Source of the DNA: Mixophyes australis
Taxonomy: Eukaryota > Chordata > Amphibia > Anura > Limnodynastidae
NCBI GenBank assembly: GCA_036250195.1
Contig: JAVHZZ010000001.1
Location: 374,834,707-374,898,706, forward strand
Reading direction: 5' to 3'
DNA: 64,000 nucleotides
Shown: one piece after another, positions 24,301 to 36,649 of the stretch
Layout: each line of letters begins with the position of its first letter
Position numbering within the stretch: the first letter of the stretch is position 1
The notes under the pieces: generated by a model
What the model was told of the DNA's origin: nothing
Database searches by the model: none
The model's input: only the letters and a program-made list of their open reading frames with translations
Made by a program: the position numbers and the translations under genes

Positions 24301-25730
24301 TGAGACGGCCTGTGGATGGGAGAGTCTGTATTAGAAAGATTGCATATACATAAATTAAATTATGAAATATGATTTGTTAGCTAAAAATAGCATGATCCAC
24401 CCTATATCGCTATGTGAAATACACATCATACGTTCTGTCAGCTAAGAAGGTCTCTCTGAGTCTGGGAAAAATCTGAAGATTTACAGAAATGGACATTAAA
24501 TTAAGATAAAAGATTATACTTAACATTTTCTGGTTTGGGCTTGTACAGACAATTTGATAAGTATTTCATAAAGTTTAAAGATTGCACTGGCACACTATAT
24601 TGTTATCTTCTTCATACAATTTGAGAAATGTTAATGATAAATGATTTATGTTATTACAGCGCTGCGAATTTAGTGGCACTATCTAAATAGCTGCTGATAA
24701 TGATAATTCAAAAACATTGAATACATTTAAAGCAAGCGCTTCCTTGTTGAGGTTTATCATTTATTTAATTTTGAAAATACGTTTTATAAACTAGCATGCT
24801 TGGTATAAGGATTGTCTAAAGTTACAAAACAAAGTACGCCCCACTGACATAGAAAGATTGATCATTTTTGATCAAATATTTGCAAGTGATTGATGACCAA
24901 GATAACTTAATTCATTACTTTTTCATGACTGGTCTGTCTAACATGATGCCCAAGGGAAATTCATCATTTCGCAAAAGCAGTAGTGGCTAGATTAGCACAG
25001 CACATTCCAAGACAATGAATAAATCTGGTTATATATTAAAGTAGACTTGTTATTTATATAATACATTACAGAATAAAGCTGCAGATCAAGAAAGCAAAGT
25101 GTGGAAGTCACAACGTGGTGTCTGTTGTCTCCTTATCATCTACTGAATCTAGGTCGCCGTTTCTTAACATTTTTCAACTGTGACCCAAATTGTTTCTGCG
25201 ATTCAGCGTCTGTTTAAATTAATAATGTATACTTATAAATATATTTAATTTTATATAATAATTAAGTAAATTATTGAAATAAATATAAATAAAATTAAAT
25301 TAGGTAATTAGAAAAATGACAAATGAGTTTACTGACAATTTGGTATTAAAAAATGTGCAGAGAAGACAAATGTATTTTTATAACCATATTTGACAAAGGC
25401 TTTATAATGTTTCATTTACTAGGGTTAGCTGCATAAATATAACTATGGGTCACTATAAGACATTTCCTGTAATGTTTTTGACAATTGGAACTTTAAGACA
25501 TTGTGTACACTGAAATATAAAGTAACTGATAAGTATGTCTCCACATATGTGCATTCAACAGTGCAAATTAGAAAAAACTGAATATACATATAATATAAGT
25601 GTTAAAGGAGGATCATTTTATTCATGTAATATTTTTATAATTAGCAGATATTAACAATAGATTAATATTATTAATTAACTCCTGATTGTAAACAGTTGTT
25701 ATTTTCACCTGAGGCTCACAGGCATAACTC
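24301..25730. other. AT-rich stretch, nothing recognised
   Basis: No coding signal or bounded repeat was found. Confidence 0.5.
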
Positions 25731-26792
25731 TATGTAAAGAGGAGTATGGCATTATACTTGTAATTCATGGTAAATTGGATTATAATGTTCGAACCCAGCT
25801 TCACAATGAGAATATATATTTGATGGTAGAAAAAAATGTAAAGAGCACACATGGCCCCACAAATAGTGCAAGTCCTGCCTCGGGCCCAGCAGACAAGGGG
25901 GCCTGAGACTCATGTAAAAGAAAAAAAGAAAAAACACCTTATTTGCCGTTCAGGTCAGGTGGCGATCCGGCTCCCTCACTGGTCCCCTCTTCCGTGCTGC
26001 ATGTCAGCCATAGGAGACCCAGGTCTCTCATGGTTGCTAGTGCTTGGGAAAGACTTGCCTTTAAAAGCTGTGTGCAGATAATGAGGAAAATACCTTTATA
26101 TACAAGAGGATGATTCAGATGACCAGTGACAGATAAGCCATACTTGTGTTTTATTCTGATAAGCGGAATACAAATAAGTGTTTCACAAACACGGTTCCTT
26201 GTGTGAAATATTCCACTTGTGTGGTGTTCTATAATAGGGTGGCCAGTAGACCTTATTTTTGGTCTGTTGATATATACCTATACATCACTGGGTGTACAAG
26301 TGAGTCTAACAAAAATATTATTCTATTACTGGTTTCCATTGCTTTTCATTTATGTGGTGAGATCCAGAGATACATTCTGAGAACCAGATGGACTGACAAC
26401 ATGTTATGAGTGCTGACAAGCTTCTATCTGGTGCGCATACCACTTCTCTAAGATATATTTCTGCATCTTTACAATACTACACCATGAGGCGCCTTGCTTT
26501 CTTATTTTTGTATATGTATAAATATATATATATATTTGGCCCTGGACTGACTTTTTTAAGGGGTGGGTCACCTTTAAAGGTCATGGCAATACAGCGGCTT
26601 TTGCCCCTAGCAATATATGTACTGCAGGTTTCTATTAAACTATAGTCAGTATCTAATGTGGTTTTTTTGCCAATACAAATGTGATTCAGGTCTCAATAAT
26701 TAATTGAAAAATAAATTTCTTCCCAGGCAATGGCCTGGAATACAGTAAGAAATTCTCAGATTTCAGTATCGTAGTATGTAGACTGTTCTCTC

Positions 26793-27618
26793 TGTCACGA
26801 GCCGCGGCGGTACTCACAGCCGCCGCGGCTCGCTTCCTACCTGGTCCAGTGTCCCGGCCGTCACCATGACGACCGGGACATTACTTCCCCTTCCTACCCG
26901 GCCGTTGCCAAGGCAACTAGCCCTGGCCTGGCCTTCTGAGTTGCCAAGGCAACGGCCGGACGCCTGTCACATAGCGCTGCGTCCCGGCGCTGTTGGAAGC
27001 CGGGCGCATGCGCAAAAGTGGACACAGCCTGTGGGCTAATTAGGGGACTAGTTACAGGCATTAGCCTGCATCTGGGTGTACCTATCAGGGACTAGCCCTG
27101 ATTGGTCTGGTGCTATGTTTCTCATTAGTCTGCAGGGGTGCATGTAAGTTTTGATTGGGCCAACTATGTATTTAAGGCAATGAGGTCTGCTGCCTCATTG
27201 CCGGTTATAGCGTTCTGTCCTCAGTCCTGCTGCCTGCTTGTGCTATCCATTTAGGTTCCTGTTACCTTAGATTTGACCACCCGTGTTTGACCCCTGCTTG
27301 TTATTGGACCTTTGACCCGTCTCTTCTGACCTTGACCTTTTGCCTGGAATTCTGATTTCGCTTCTCTGCCTGTGAGTTTGACCCTTTGCTTGCCCTTGGA
27401 TATTGCTTCTGTGCCTGTGACCTTTGGACCTTGGATTTCTCTTATACTACAGTCCACCAATCACTCCACTTCTGGGAAACTCCTTTAAGTCAGTATACGC
27501 TACTCGACCCTCAGTCGGCCCGCAGCCCAGTCTGTCCCCACCACTAGGGGCTCCAGCGAACACCTGGACTTCTGAGTAGTTCCCGAGTTTCACTGTACTG
27601 ACTTGGGAGTTCCTAACA
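26793..27618 (+). repeat. 5' LTR of the Gypsy element (826 bp)
   Basis: Starts TGTCACGAG and ends CCTAACA. Directly after TGTCAC is a 12-bp GC hairpin (GAGCCGCGGCGG pairing with CCGCCGCGGCTC). TATTTAAG at about 27170 is the likely promoter box. Compared with the 3' LTR it holds an extra 36 bp (a duplicated GCCAAGGCAAC block near 26908-26953) and an extra 8 bp (near 27503). Confidence 0.93.
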
Positions 27619-27653
27619 TTATAACCGGCCAGGAAGATTGGTATCGTACAGCC

Positions 27654-28532
27654 ATGGACGGAGAGGAGTCGAATCTGTCCCCAGCCCAGATTCTGGCTAA
27701 CCAGATACAGGCGGTTTCTCAAGTGGTGCAAGCTTTTTCCCAGCGCCTGGCAGTCCAAGAAGAGGCTTCCAGAGGCCGGCAGCCCCAGCAAGTTCCCGCT
27801 GGTGACACACCGGAGCCTAAGATGAATTTGCCTGACCGATTCTCTGGAAGCAGGCCAGCCTTCCGTAATTTTAAAGAGAGCTGCAAGTTGTACTTTCGTC
27901 TGAAACCACGTTCCTCTGGTTCCGAACAACAGAGGGTAGGGATCATCATCTCATTACTCCAGGGCGACCCTCAGTCTTGGGCCTTCTCCTTGCCTTCCAC
28001 AAGTCCAGCCTTACAGTCTGTGGATGCCTTTTTTCAAGCGTTGGGGTTATTATACGATGACCCGGACAGGATAGCCTCAGCTGAGGCTCATCTCCGTACG
28101 CTAAGGCAGGGACGTCGCTCAGCGGAAGAGTATTGTGCGGAGTTTCGGCGATAGTCCACGGATAGCGCTTGGAACGACCCCGCATTGCGAAGTCAATTCC
28201 GCTTAGGACTTACCGAGCAAATTAAGGACTCCTTAGTCCAGTATCCGATATCCGACACACTGGAGAACTTGATGCAACTTGTCATAAAAATTGATCGTCG
28301 GATCAGAGAGAGGAAGGCTGAACGGGAGTCCTCTGTTCCAATGGACGTTTTCACTAGCTCCAATTACAATCTGCCCGATTCCTCTGAACCCATGCAATTG
28401 GGCGCTTACCGCTTGCCTCCGGAGGAGGAGGAGCGCTCCAGAAGACGCTCACTAGGCCTGTGTATGTATTGTGGTCAGACAGGCCACTTAGTTCGCTCAT
28501 GTCCCAATAAACCGGGAAACTCCAAAGCCTAA
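27654..28532 (+). pseudogene. gag of the Gypsy element, one stop
   Basis: The start is the ATG at 27654. An N-terminal helical region is followed by the retrotransposon gag domain (PDRFSGSRPAFRNF at about residue 60, then GDPQSWAF) and a C-terminal zinc knuckle CMYCGQTGHLVRSC (C-x2-C-x4-H-x4-C, about 28461-28502). A TAG at 28152-28154 replaces a position that is probably Trp (TGG to TAG); the same frame continues to the TAA at 28530. Gag would assemble the particle and bind element RNA. It overlaps pol by about 20 nt at a slippery heptamer. About 292 codons, usual for the family. Confidence 0.85.
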
Positions 28533-31453
28533 GTGCAGGTGAAGAGGTGCGCTTGGGTCTTCAGATTTCCTCTTCAGAAAACTCTTTATTAGTCCCCGGA
28601 CGTTTAACTTTCCGTGGGAGATCCATGGACCTGAAAGCTTTTCTTGACAGTGGTGCGGCTGGTAATTTCCTGGATATACATCTGGCTCAGACGCTTGATA
28701 TTCCGCATATCAGGTTAGGATCAAGCATCACCACGTGTGGTTTGGATGGTAACCCCTTGCCTGGGGGAAGGATTCTCGCTAGGACTCCAATGGTTCGGTT
28801 GACTGTAGGAGTTCTCCATACAGAGGAGCTCTCCTTCTATCTCATTAGTTGTCCTACTGCTCCTTTGATATTGGGGTATCCCTGGCTTCGTAGTCACAAT
28901 CCCCTTATCAACTGGAAAAGTGGAGAGATTACTCGTTGGAGTCCCGAGTGTTCCACGTCTTGCTTGACCCTGCCGCTTAGAATCTTACAGCCTAGTCCAG
29001 ACTTGTTGCCGGTACCCTACCAGGACTTCTCTGATGTGTTCTGCAAAAGAAAAGCTGAGTCCATTCCACCACATCGAGAGTATGACTGCGCCATTGATTT
29101 AGTCCCGGGTTCCAAGTTGCCCAAAGGTCGGTTATACTCCTTGTCCATTCCAGAGACCCAGGTCATGGAGCTATATGTGGAGGAAAACCTGAAAAAAGGA
29201 TTCATACGTCCTTCTAAATCTCCCGTAGGCGCAGGTTGTTTCTTCGTGTCAAAAAAAGATGGCAGTCTTAGACCGTGCATCGATTTCCGTGGACTGAATA
29301 ACATCACTATTAAGAATATGTACCCGTTACGATTGATTTCGGTGTTGTTTGATCAATTAAAATCTGCCACTATATTCTCGAAGATTGACCTCAGAAGGGC
29401 GTACAATCTTATTCGAATCAGGAAAGGGGATGAAGGGAAGACTGCCTTCAATACCCAGTCGGGACATTATGAATATCTCGTGATGCCATTCGGGTTATGC
29501 AACGCTCCAGCGGTTTTCCAGGACCTGATCAACGACGTTTTACGAGAGTTCCTGGGTAAAACAGTAGTTGTGTATCTGGATGATATTTTAATCTACTCGG
29601 AGTCTTTACTTCAGCACCGTCAGCATGTTCGACAAGTTCTGCTGAAATTGCGGGAACATCACCTTTATGCAAAAAGGGAAAAATGTGAATTTAAGGTGGG
29701 CAACGTGTCTTTCCTGGGATATATCATCTCCTCAACAGGATTCGCCATGGACCCTGCCAAAGTTCGAGCAATCCAGGATTGGGTCCTCCCGACTAATCTG
29801 AAGGCGATCCAGAGGTTCCTCGGATTCGCGAATTATTACCGTAGGTTTATTGACTCTTTTTCCTCATTAGTAGCTCCTATCACTGCTCTCACTCGAAAGG
29901 GAGCTAACCCAGCGAAGTGGCCTTCGGAGGCATTGGCGAGTTTCTCGGCACTCAAAGCCACGTTCATTTCTGCTCCAGTGCTGAGACATCCTGATCAGGA
30001 ATTTCCGTTCATTGTAGAGGTGGACGCTTCTGACATCGGTGCTGGCGCTATCCTTTCTCAAAAAGACCCAAGGAGCAAAAAATTACATCCTTGTGCATTC
30101 TTTTCTAAAAAATTTCTAGCGGCCGAATGTAATTATGATGTCGGCAATCGTGAATTGTTGGCCATTAAGTTGGCACTGGAGGGATGGCGGCATTGGTTAG
30201 AGGGAGCTACCCATACCATCACCATTTTCACGGACCATAGAAACCTCCAATACATTCAGACCGCTAAAACTCTGAATCCTAGGCAGGCCCGCTGGGCCTT
30301 ATTTTTCACCAGATTTAACTTCATTATTACATACCGTCCAGGTTCTAAAAATACTAAGGCCGATTCCTTGTCCTGAAGTTTTTTGGCCCATCATCCTCAG
30401 TCTCCGGACCCGTTGTCTATTGTTCCTACAACTGCTGTTCATCTTGGTCTCACCCAGGACCTAGGAGCAACCATCCGGCGCTTCCAGAGAATCGCTCCAG
30501 TTCAGACACCGGTCAACAAATTATTTGTCACCGTCCATTTAAGGAAATCTGTTCTCATTGAAGGCCACAACAACTTCTCTGCTGGCCATCCGGGAATCCG
30601 TAGGACTATTGAGGTTCTTTCTCGTTGGTTGTGGTGGCCCACCTTGTCAAACGATGTGGAGAATTATGTTCGGGCTTGTCCTGAGTGTGCTAAAAACAAG
30701 ACCGATAAGAACCGTCCTTCTGGGCTATTGTTACCTTTGCCGGCACCGAGCAGACCTTGGACCCATCTGTCGATGGATTTCATTGTTGACCTACCAGTAT
30801 CCGCAGGACATAACACCATCCTGGTAGTTGTCGACCGGTTCAGTAAGATGGCACATTTTATATTTTTGCCCAAGCTACCGGATGCCAGGACCCTGGCCAC
30901 CTTGTTTTTGACGCATATTTTTCATCTTCATGGGACTCCTGAAGATATAGTATCAGATTGAGGATCCCAGTTTATTGCCCGGTTTTGGAAAGCCTTTTGT
31001 AAGTCCATCGGGATCTCTATCAGTCTGTCTTCAGCATATCATCCTCAGTCGAATGGACAGACAGAGAGGACGAACCAAGCTCTGGAACAGTTTTTGCGCA
31101 TTTATGTGTCTAAATTTCACGACAATTGGTCCTCTCTCCTGCCCTGGGCAGAATTTGCGTACAATAATTCTTGCCATTCTACTATTCACACATCCCCGTT
31201 TTTCTGCAACTTCGGGTTTCACCCAAAATCCAATTCATTTTATACTACTGTTCCCTGTGGAGATTCCGGAACGCCTGCTTTTACGGCCAGGCTAAGGTCC
31301 ATTTGGAAAAAGGTGCATGCTGCACTAGGTCAAGCTTCCCGAAAATCCAAGATCTTCGCTGACCGTCACCGTAGACCCTGTTCATTGAAAGTGGGGGATC
31401 ATGTTTGGTTATCCACACGGAACATCAAGTTGTGGCAACCTTGTAGGAATTAA
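28511..31453 (+). pseudogene. pol of the Gypsy element (PR-RT-RH-IN), two stops
   Basis: One frame carries the polyprotein. The protease has [10 protein letters not shown], with D-S-G at 28645. The RT has [12 protein letters not shown] and YLDD at 29573-29584. RNase H has VEVDAS at about 30020, then TDHRNLQY. The integrase has an HHCC zinc finger (H..H near 30567-30588, CPEC near 30677) and a catalytic core with MDF (about 30774), VSD (about 30955) and the glutamate in GQTERTNQ (about 31062). TGA stops at 30374-30376 and 30959-30961 sit where Arg (CGA) is expected, consistent with CpG deamination. There is no ATG at the frame opening, so expression needs the frameshift at 28514. The frame ends at 31453, in the integrase C-terminal region. 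Confidence 0.9.
28514..28520 (+). promoter_or_regulatory. -1 frameshift slippery site GGGAAAC
   Basis: In the gag frame the heptamer reads G GGA AAC, fitting the X XXY YYZ rule exactly. The pol frame (-1) is closed at 28508-28510 (TAA) and opens at 28511, so the only gag/pol overlap is 28511-28532 and the heptamer lies inside it. The sushi-ichi-derived mammalian gene PEG10 is known to use the same heptamer. A downstream pseudoknot was not assessed. Confidence 0.75.
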
Positions 31454-31800
31454 TCCAGTGGCATTTAGATTGAAACTACCCACTTCCTTGAAAATACCTG
31501 CGACCTTTCATTGTTCACTTCTGAAGAAAGTCGCTGCTCCCAGCAAGTTTAATCGGTCTCTCTCTAACAGGCCCAGGCCTCTGATGGTGAACGGGGACCA
31601 CGAATATGTTATTGAAAAAATCCTTGATTCTAGGAGGGTTCAGGGTCAAGTCCAATTCCTCGTTCATTTGAAGGGTTATGGCCCTGAGGAGCAATCTTGG
31701 ATACCGCAGAGACGTCTGCACGCTGGAAGACTCATTAAAGAATTTTTTAGGAAGTTTTCCACTAAGCCTGGATGTCGGGGTTCCTTAACCCCTCCTCAAG
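31454..31800 (+). pseudogene. Integrase C-terminus and chromodomain, frame-shifted
   Basis: Homology resumes in another frame (PVAFRLKLP, then HCSLLK), followed by a chromodomain (EYVIEKILDSRR, LVHLKGYGPEEQSWIP, about 31600-31720). Just upstream, where relatives have a conserved G-P-F block after the IKL segment, the sequence jumps directly, so a deletion of a few tens of bases caused the frameshift near 31440-31455. Chromodomains steer chromovirus integration to marked chromatin. The reading frame runs on through the polypurine tract region into the 3' LTR. Confidence 0.8.
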
Positions 31801-31810
31801 GTGGGGGTAC
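31796..31810 (+). promoter_or_regulatory. Polypurine tract region
   Basis: AAGGTGGGGGTAC immediately precedes the 3' LTR, at the place where plus-strand DNA synthesis is primed. No convincing tRNA primer-binding site could be assigned after the 5' LTR (27619 onward, TTATAACCGGCC). Confidence 0.6.
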
Positions 31811-32592
31811 TGTCACGAGCCGCGGCGGTACTCACAGCCGCCGCGGCTCGCTTCCTACCTGCTCCAGTGTCCCGGCCGTCACCATGACGACCGGGACGTC
31901 ACTTCCCCTTCCTACCCGGCCGTTGCCAAGGCAACGGCCGGACGCCTGTCACATAGCGCTGCGTCCTGGCACTGTTGGAAGCCGGGCGCATGCGCAAAAG
32001 TGGACACAGCCTGTGGGCTAATTAGGGGACTAGTTACAGGCATTAGCCTGCATCTGGGTGCACCTATCAGGGACTAGCCCTGATTGGTCTGGTGCTATGT
32101 TTCTCATTAGTCTGCAAGGGTGCATGTAAGTTTTGATTGGGCCAACTATGTATTTAAGGCAATGAGGTCTGCTGCCTCATTGCCGGTTATAGCGTTCTGT
32201 CCTCAGTCCTGCTGCCTGCTTGTGCTATCCATTTAGGTTCCTGTTACCTTAGATTTGACCACCCTTGTTTGACCCCTGCTTGTTATTGGACCTTTGACCC
32301 TTCTCTTCTGACCTTGACCTTTTGCCTGGAATTCGGATTTTGCTTCTCTGCCTGTGAGTTTGACCCTTTGCTTGCCCTTGGATATTGCTTCTGTGCCTGT
32401 GACCTTTGGACCTTGGATTTCTCTTATACTACAGTCCACCAATCACTCCACTTCTGGGAAACTCCTTTAAGTCAGTATACGCCCTCAGTCGGCCCGCAGC
32501 CCAGTCTGTCCCCACCACTAGGGGCTCCAGCGAACATCTGGCCTTCTGAGTAGTTCCCGAGTTTCACTGTACTGACTTGGGAGTTCCTAACA
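31811..32592 (+). repeat. 3' LTR of the Gypsy element (782 bp)
   Basis: Same ends (TGTCACGAG to CCTAACA) and the same terminal GC hairpin as the 5' LTR. It is 44 bp shorter because it has a single GCCAAGGCAAC block and lacks CTACTCGA. Confidence 0.93.
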
Positions 32593-32739
32593 CTCTCTGC
32601 TCTGAGTGGTTGAATAGTAGAAATTTTAATGAATCATACATAGCTCAAAAGGATATTCTATTTTTCCAGATAGGGTGGGTTTTTATTGTGTCATCTTTTT
32701 TATCTCATAGTCCAGTGAAAATATGCTAATAATGTGCTA

Positions 32740-33335
32740 ATAATATGTATGCCAGCGATAATGCCCAACAAATCAAATATGCCAGTAATGTCAGCAAGAG
32801 GTTATATACCATTCATTATACACCACAAGATCTGAAATGCCATCAGTGATGCCCAGCAACATGTGCCCTATGATAGTAATCTAACATCTTGCATGCCAGT
32901 GATAATGTCCAGCAAGCTCTTACTATGTCAGTGATAACAGTCATTAATGTGTCCATCAGTAGCAGTAATGCTTATAAAATGCCCATAAGTAGTAATGTCC
33001 AGTACGATGCTCACTACTAGCAGCAATATCCAGTGAGATGCCCAATAATAATAAATTTCAGTAATTTACCTATCAGTAGCAGAAATATTTACTAAAATGC
33101 CCATGAATAGTGCTGATCTCTGTATGATGCTCATTAGAAGCAGTCCTGCCCAGTCAGGGCAATGACTAGTAATGCTCAGTAAGATGTCCAATAGTTGTAA
33201 TGTTCAGAAAAATTGTCCAGTGATGGTAATGCCCAGTGAGATGACATTAGTAGTAATATCCAATAAAATGCATTGTGGTAATAATGTCCAGCATGATGTC
33301 CATAGGTAGTAATATCAAGTTAAATGTTGTAGGTG
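32740..33335 (+). repeat. Degenerate ~35-bp tandem repeat in copy A
   Basis: Loose repeats of the type GCCCAGTAAGATG, CCCA, TAGTAGTAATGTCCAG. The same block, nearly base for base, lies at 59990-60600 in copy C. Copy B lacks it. Confidence 0.75.
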
Positions 33336-33636
33336 CTCAGAAGTGATCCAAACCAGTACTAATGCTGGAATTCACTTTGGCAGGTGGGACGAGGGAGTAG
33401 ATAAAGTAAATAATTTTCTTTTTTTAAAAACTAATCAAATTAAATTCAAAAAAATATGCATACAACTCATACACCCATCAGTTCCCTAGGCCCCAATGTA
33501 ACACTGTGGAAAATGTCACTCCTCCTGCTGATCATTTGGTCTAATTTCATCTTGATGTATACTCTCTGGGATTCAGAAATATTTCAAGGGAAATTATAGT
33601 AAAATTATACTATTAAGTTGCTATTTTTCTTTGCAG

Positions 33637-34493
33637 ACTCTTTAATGAATATTTCAGATGTTAAGATCACTGATATAACAATTCCAAAAATCCACAGCAG
33701 TAACTTATGTCTTCAGCTACTGGAGTCTGTTCATGTCTTCCATGTACTGGGTAAAAAAAACTTCTGTGAGTAAACAAATTCAAAACCAGCCAAAATGTTC
33801 CCAAAAAGACATAGAATGTAAAAAGAAAAAGACAACTTGATTTCAGACCATTTCATCCAGCAACTGTCTAGAACATCTTTCCAAACATGGCTGAAAAACA
33901 CAAAAGAGTCTATTGACTAAGCTATGATGAACCAAAAATCTGAATAAAGCTTTGCTTTTCACTGCAAGCCGTAAAAACAAAAGCCATCTTGAGAAAGTAT
34001 TAGCTTACCTTGTTAAGCTTTGTTCTTCATTGCCAGCCTTAGAAAACAAAAGCCATCTACAGAAAGCGTTAGCTTACATTTTTAAGTCTCTCTTTGTCCA
34101 GCACAAGATCCCATCACAATGTGCAATGCGCGACCTTAGCCGTGCATGCACAGTAGGCACTGGCGTCAGATCCTCCATTCGCCGGCAGCGTTAGGCTGAT
34201 AGTGGAGCAGGTTTTAGGTAGTTTAGATGGGGGGAGCCCTGGAATGGTAAATTCAAGCAGCAGGACATTATTGCACCGCTGCGATACAAAATGAATCTAG
34301 GTGCTGCCCACTGCCCGTCAATGTTAAATAGACCCCCAAAGTTCCAAACATTCACGGCTTTTCTAAATCATCTATTACTCGGGAACTGGAGGTTTCTATA
34401 CCAATTCCTCCAGAGAAGAAGGATAAAAGAGAGAATTCTTGAAAAGAAAGCACTGAAGAAGAAAGAAACCTCTAAATATCCCAGCCAGAGAGG
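33637..34493 (+). pseudogene. Copy A terminal exon, disrupted
   Basis: It follows a preserved acceptor (TTTTTCTTTGCAG) and aligns with the copy B terminal exon from ACTCTTTAA onward. The first in-frame stop is TAA at 33771-33773, and it is interrupted by about 400 bp of foreign sequence (about 33925-34335). The final part (TCGGGAACTGGAGGTTTCTA, CCTCCAGAGAAG) resumes and is then cut at about 34493 by a larger insertion. Copy C carries the same stop and both insertions. Confidence 0.75.
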
Positions 34494-35455
34494 CGGGGCC
34501 TGATCAACCAATAGGCTAATCAGGCTGCAGCCTGGGGCGCTGGGACCTGGGGTGACGCAGCAAAGGCAGCAATTAGGAATTTTTTTTACAATGTTTTATT
34601 TATTTATTTTTGTTGATCCTGTGTGCCCGAAGCCACCCCTCCCCCCTCCTCCAGACTGCAGATCCCTCCTTCCCCTCTCCTCCCCTCTGCTCCTCCCCCC
34701 TCCTCACTGACTGTCGGGAGTGATGTCATCATCAAGTCCTGACAGTGCAAGTGAGGACTGAAGCTGCGATGAGAGGAACTAACTGTCCAGGTAAGTAATG
34801 ATTTATTTTTATGTAGGAGGGCGTGCATGTGTAATGGGGAGTGTGTAATGGGGAGAAGTGTGTGATGAAAGGGGGACAGTGAGTGACGAAAGGGGGACAG
34901 TGAGTGCTGTAGGGGTATAGTGTGTGATTAAAGTGGGACAGTGAGTGCTGTAGGAGGACAGTGAGTGCTAGCGTGGGTTGAATATGTTTCATAAAATTAT
35001 ATTTGAATTCCAGGTCTCGTTTTGAAATCAAGGCTTGGAATAGAACCAATGCGGAAGTACCGTGATGCCTGTTAACGATTATGATATATAAGGATGTTAT
35101 TAGTGCATGTATAGTAAAGCCTTGAGAAAGACCTATTATATAAGGGTCGAAACACGTCGGAAGGTGTGAGTGATAGAAGGTGATTACCATGGTCTCGGGC
35201 ACAAGGTATAACCTGTGCAGGAGGAGGTCGGCATCCATTTGCATGTTACACGCTGTTTTCTATAGGGGAAAACAGTATGTGGCCTTGCCACGCCTATATA
35301 TGCTCTGTTATTTTAATTTTGTTTTTATGATTTTAGCTGTTTCTATACATTTTATAATAAAGGATAAAGCCCTATGTTTTTCCATTCCCTCCCCTTTTTC
35401 CACATCTTAGGAATACACAGTGCTTTCTTTGAAAGAGAAAAGGTGTCGGAACTCA

Positions 35456-35735
35456 TCACGTAGCAGGGGCGGATCCAGAAGTTATTTGTACTGGGGGCGA
35501 TTGAGGGGGGGCGATTTAGCCCCACCCCCTTTTTGACACCTAAGGCTGCACACTATGTGCAGATCCGTTCAGCAGAGAGAGTTAGGGAGAGAGTCCTGCC
35601 CGGCTGCTCTGATTGTGTCAATCAGAGCAGTTGGGCAGGACTCTCTCCCTAACTCTCTCTGCTGAACGGATCTGCACATAGTGTGCAGCCGCTGGCAGCA
35701 AGCCCCTGCTAGGGGGATCCGCCACTGTCACGTAG
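35456..35735. mobile_element. Palindromic hAT MITE, 264 bp
   Basis: The element is 35464-35727, with ends CAGGGGCGGATCC and GGATCCGCCACTG, flanked by the 8-bp duplication TCACGTAG. Inside, GCACACTATGTGCAGATCCG and CGGATCTGCACATAGTGTGC form part of arms of about 90 bp around a small loop near 35609. It is a related, better preserved member of the family seen at 22298-22548. Confidence 0.9.
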
Positions 35736-36649
35736 TCAATCACTGTACACACACCCACACACGTCAGTTGTGTAACGAAACATAACGGTCACCGCCCTCA
35801 GTATGCTCTCAGCATGCGACCACACGACCAATCACAAGCTGAGAAGCGCCACAAGCCAAGCAGTGCCATCACAACCAGAGCGGAACGAAGTACGCATGCA
35901 TTGGACTCGACACACAAGCAGCCCGCATGCACTGTTTTAATGATTTTGCCGCTGACCTGCTACGCTCGACAGGGCGATTTAAGTCCACGTGGACCAAACA
36001 TCAAATGTTCAAAAGTTACTTTTAAAACTTGGGAAATCCGTTGAAAAAAGGTGGCGGAACTCAGTTCTGTGAGTTCTATGACAAAAAAAAGCACTAGGAA
36101 TACATATGGAGTATTTCAACATGCTGATATTATTGAGGAGAGAAGCTTAAGGAATGTAGTGTGGATTTCAATATTGGAACAGCTTGGATGTCTATTTCAT
36201 TTGCATTTGTGTAAGTGCATTTTCAAAAGGGCCTTTGAATCAAAGGTGAAAGATCTTCTTTTTTATTTTTATTTGTACTTCTGAGTCCCTTTATATTTTA
36301 CTTTGTGGCATTCAGTGTCTTGGTGACTTGGATATTCTACACACTTTTGGTTTCTATATGGTGAAAGGATTTTTGACACAGTGTGAATATACATGTATTT
36401 GGATATACTGCACCATCATTATGTCCTTTATATTTGAGGATATTCACCCGTGTCTTAATACCATTCAAGCTATCATCTAGCAACGTCAAGCATACCAGGT
36501 AACTATTTGGAAGATTTGAAGGAGTGTCATCTGTGGGACAATAATATGTATAGAGTCACATTTTGCTGTGAAGAAGCATGATAGACATACATTGAAGACA
36601 TTCTACTATTGGTATAATCTCTCTGTGCAAGAGATCAGCGCCATGTTAC

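Larger units (their letters stand above)
26788..32597 (+). mobile_element. Sushi-ichi-type Ty3/Gypsy chromovirus, near complete
   Basis: The element (26793-32592, 5.8 kb) has two LTRs flanked by CTCTC (26788-26792 and 32593-32597). Copy C carries the corresponding uninterrupted sequence at about 59850, confirming insertion. The order is gag, protease, RT, RNase H, integrase, chromodomain. By hand, the LTRs differ at 13 substitutions plus two indels over about 780 aligned positions, so the insertion is fairly young. Gag has a CCHC knuckle, pol lies in the -1 frame and a chromodomain closes pol, which places it in the chromovirus (sushi-ichi-like) lineage. It is inactivated by three in-frame stops and one deletion/frameshift. 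Confidence 0.92.

Noticed and set aside
27619..27650. TTGGTATCGTACAGCC as an initiator-Met tRNA primer-binding site
   Set aside because: It starts about 18 bases after the LTR and matches the expected site only in part; no assignment is safe.
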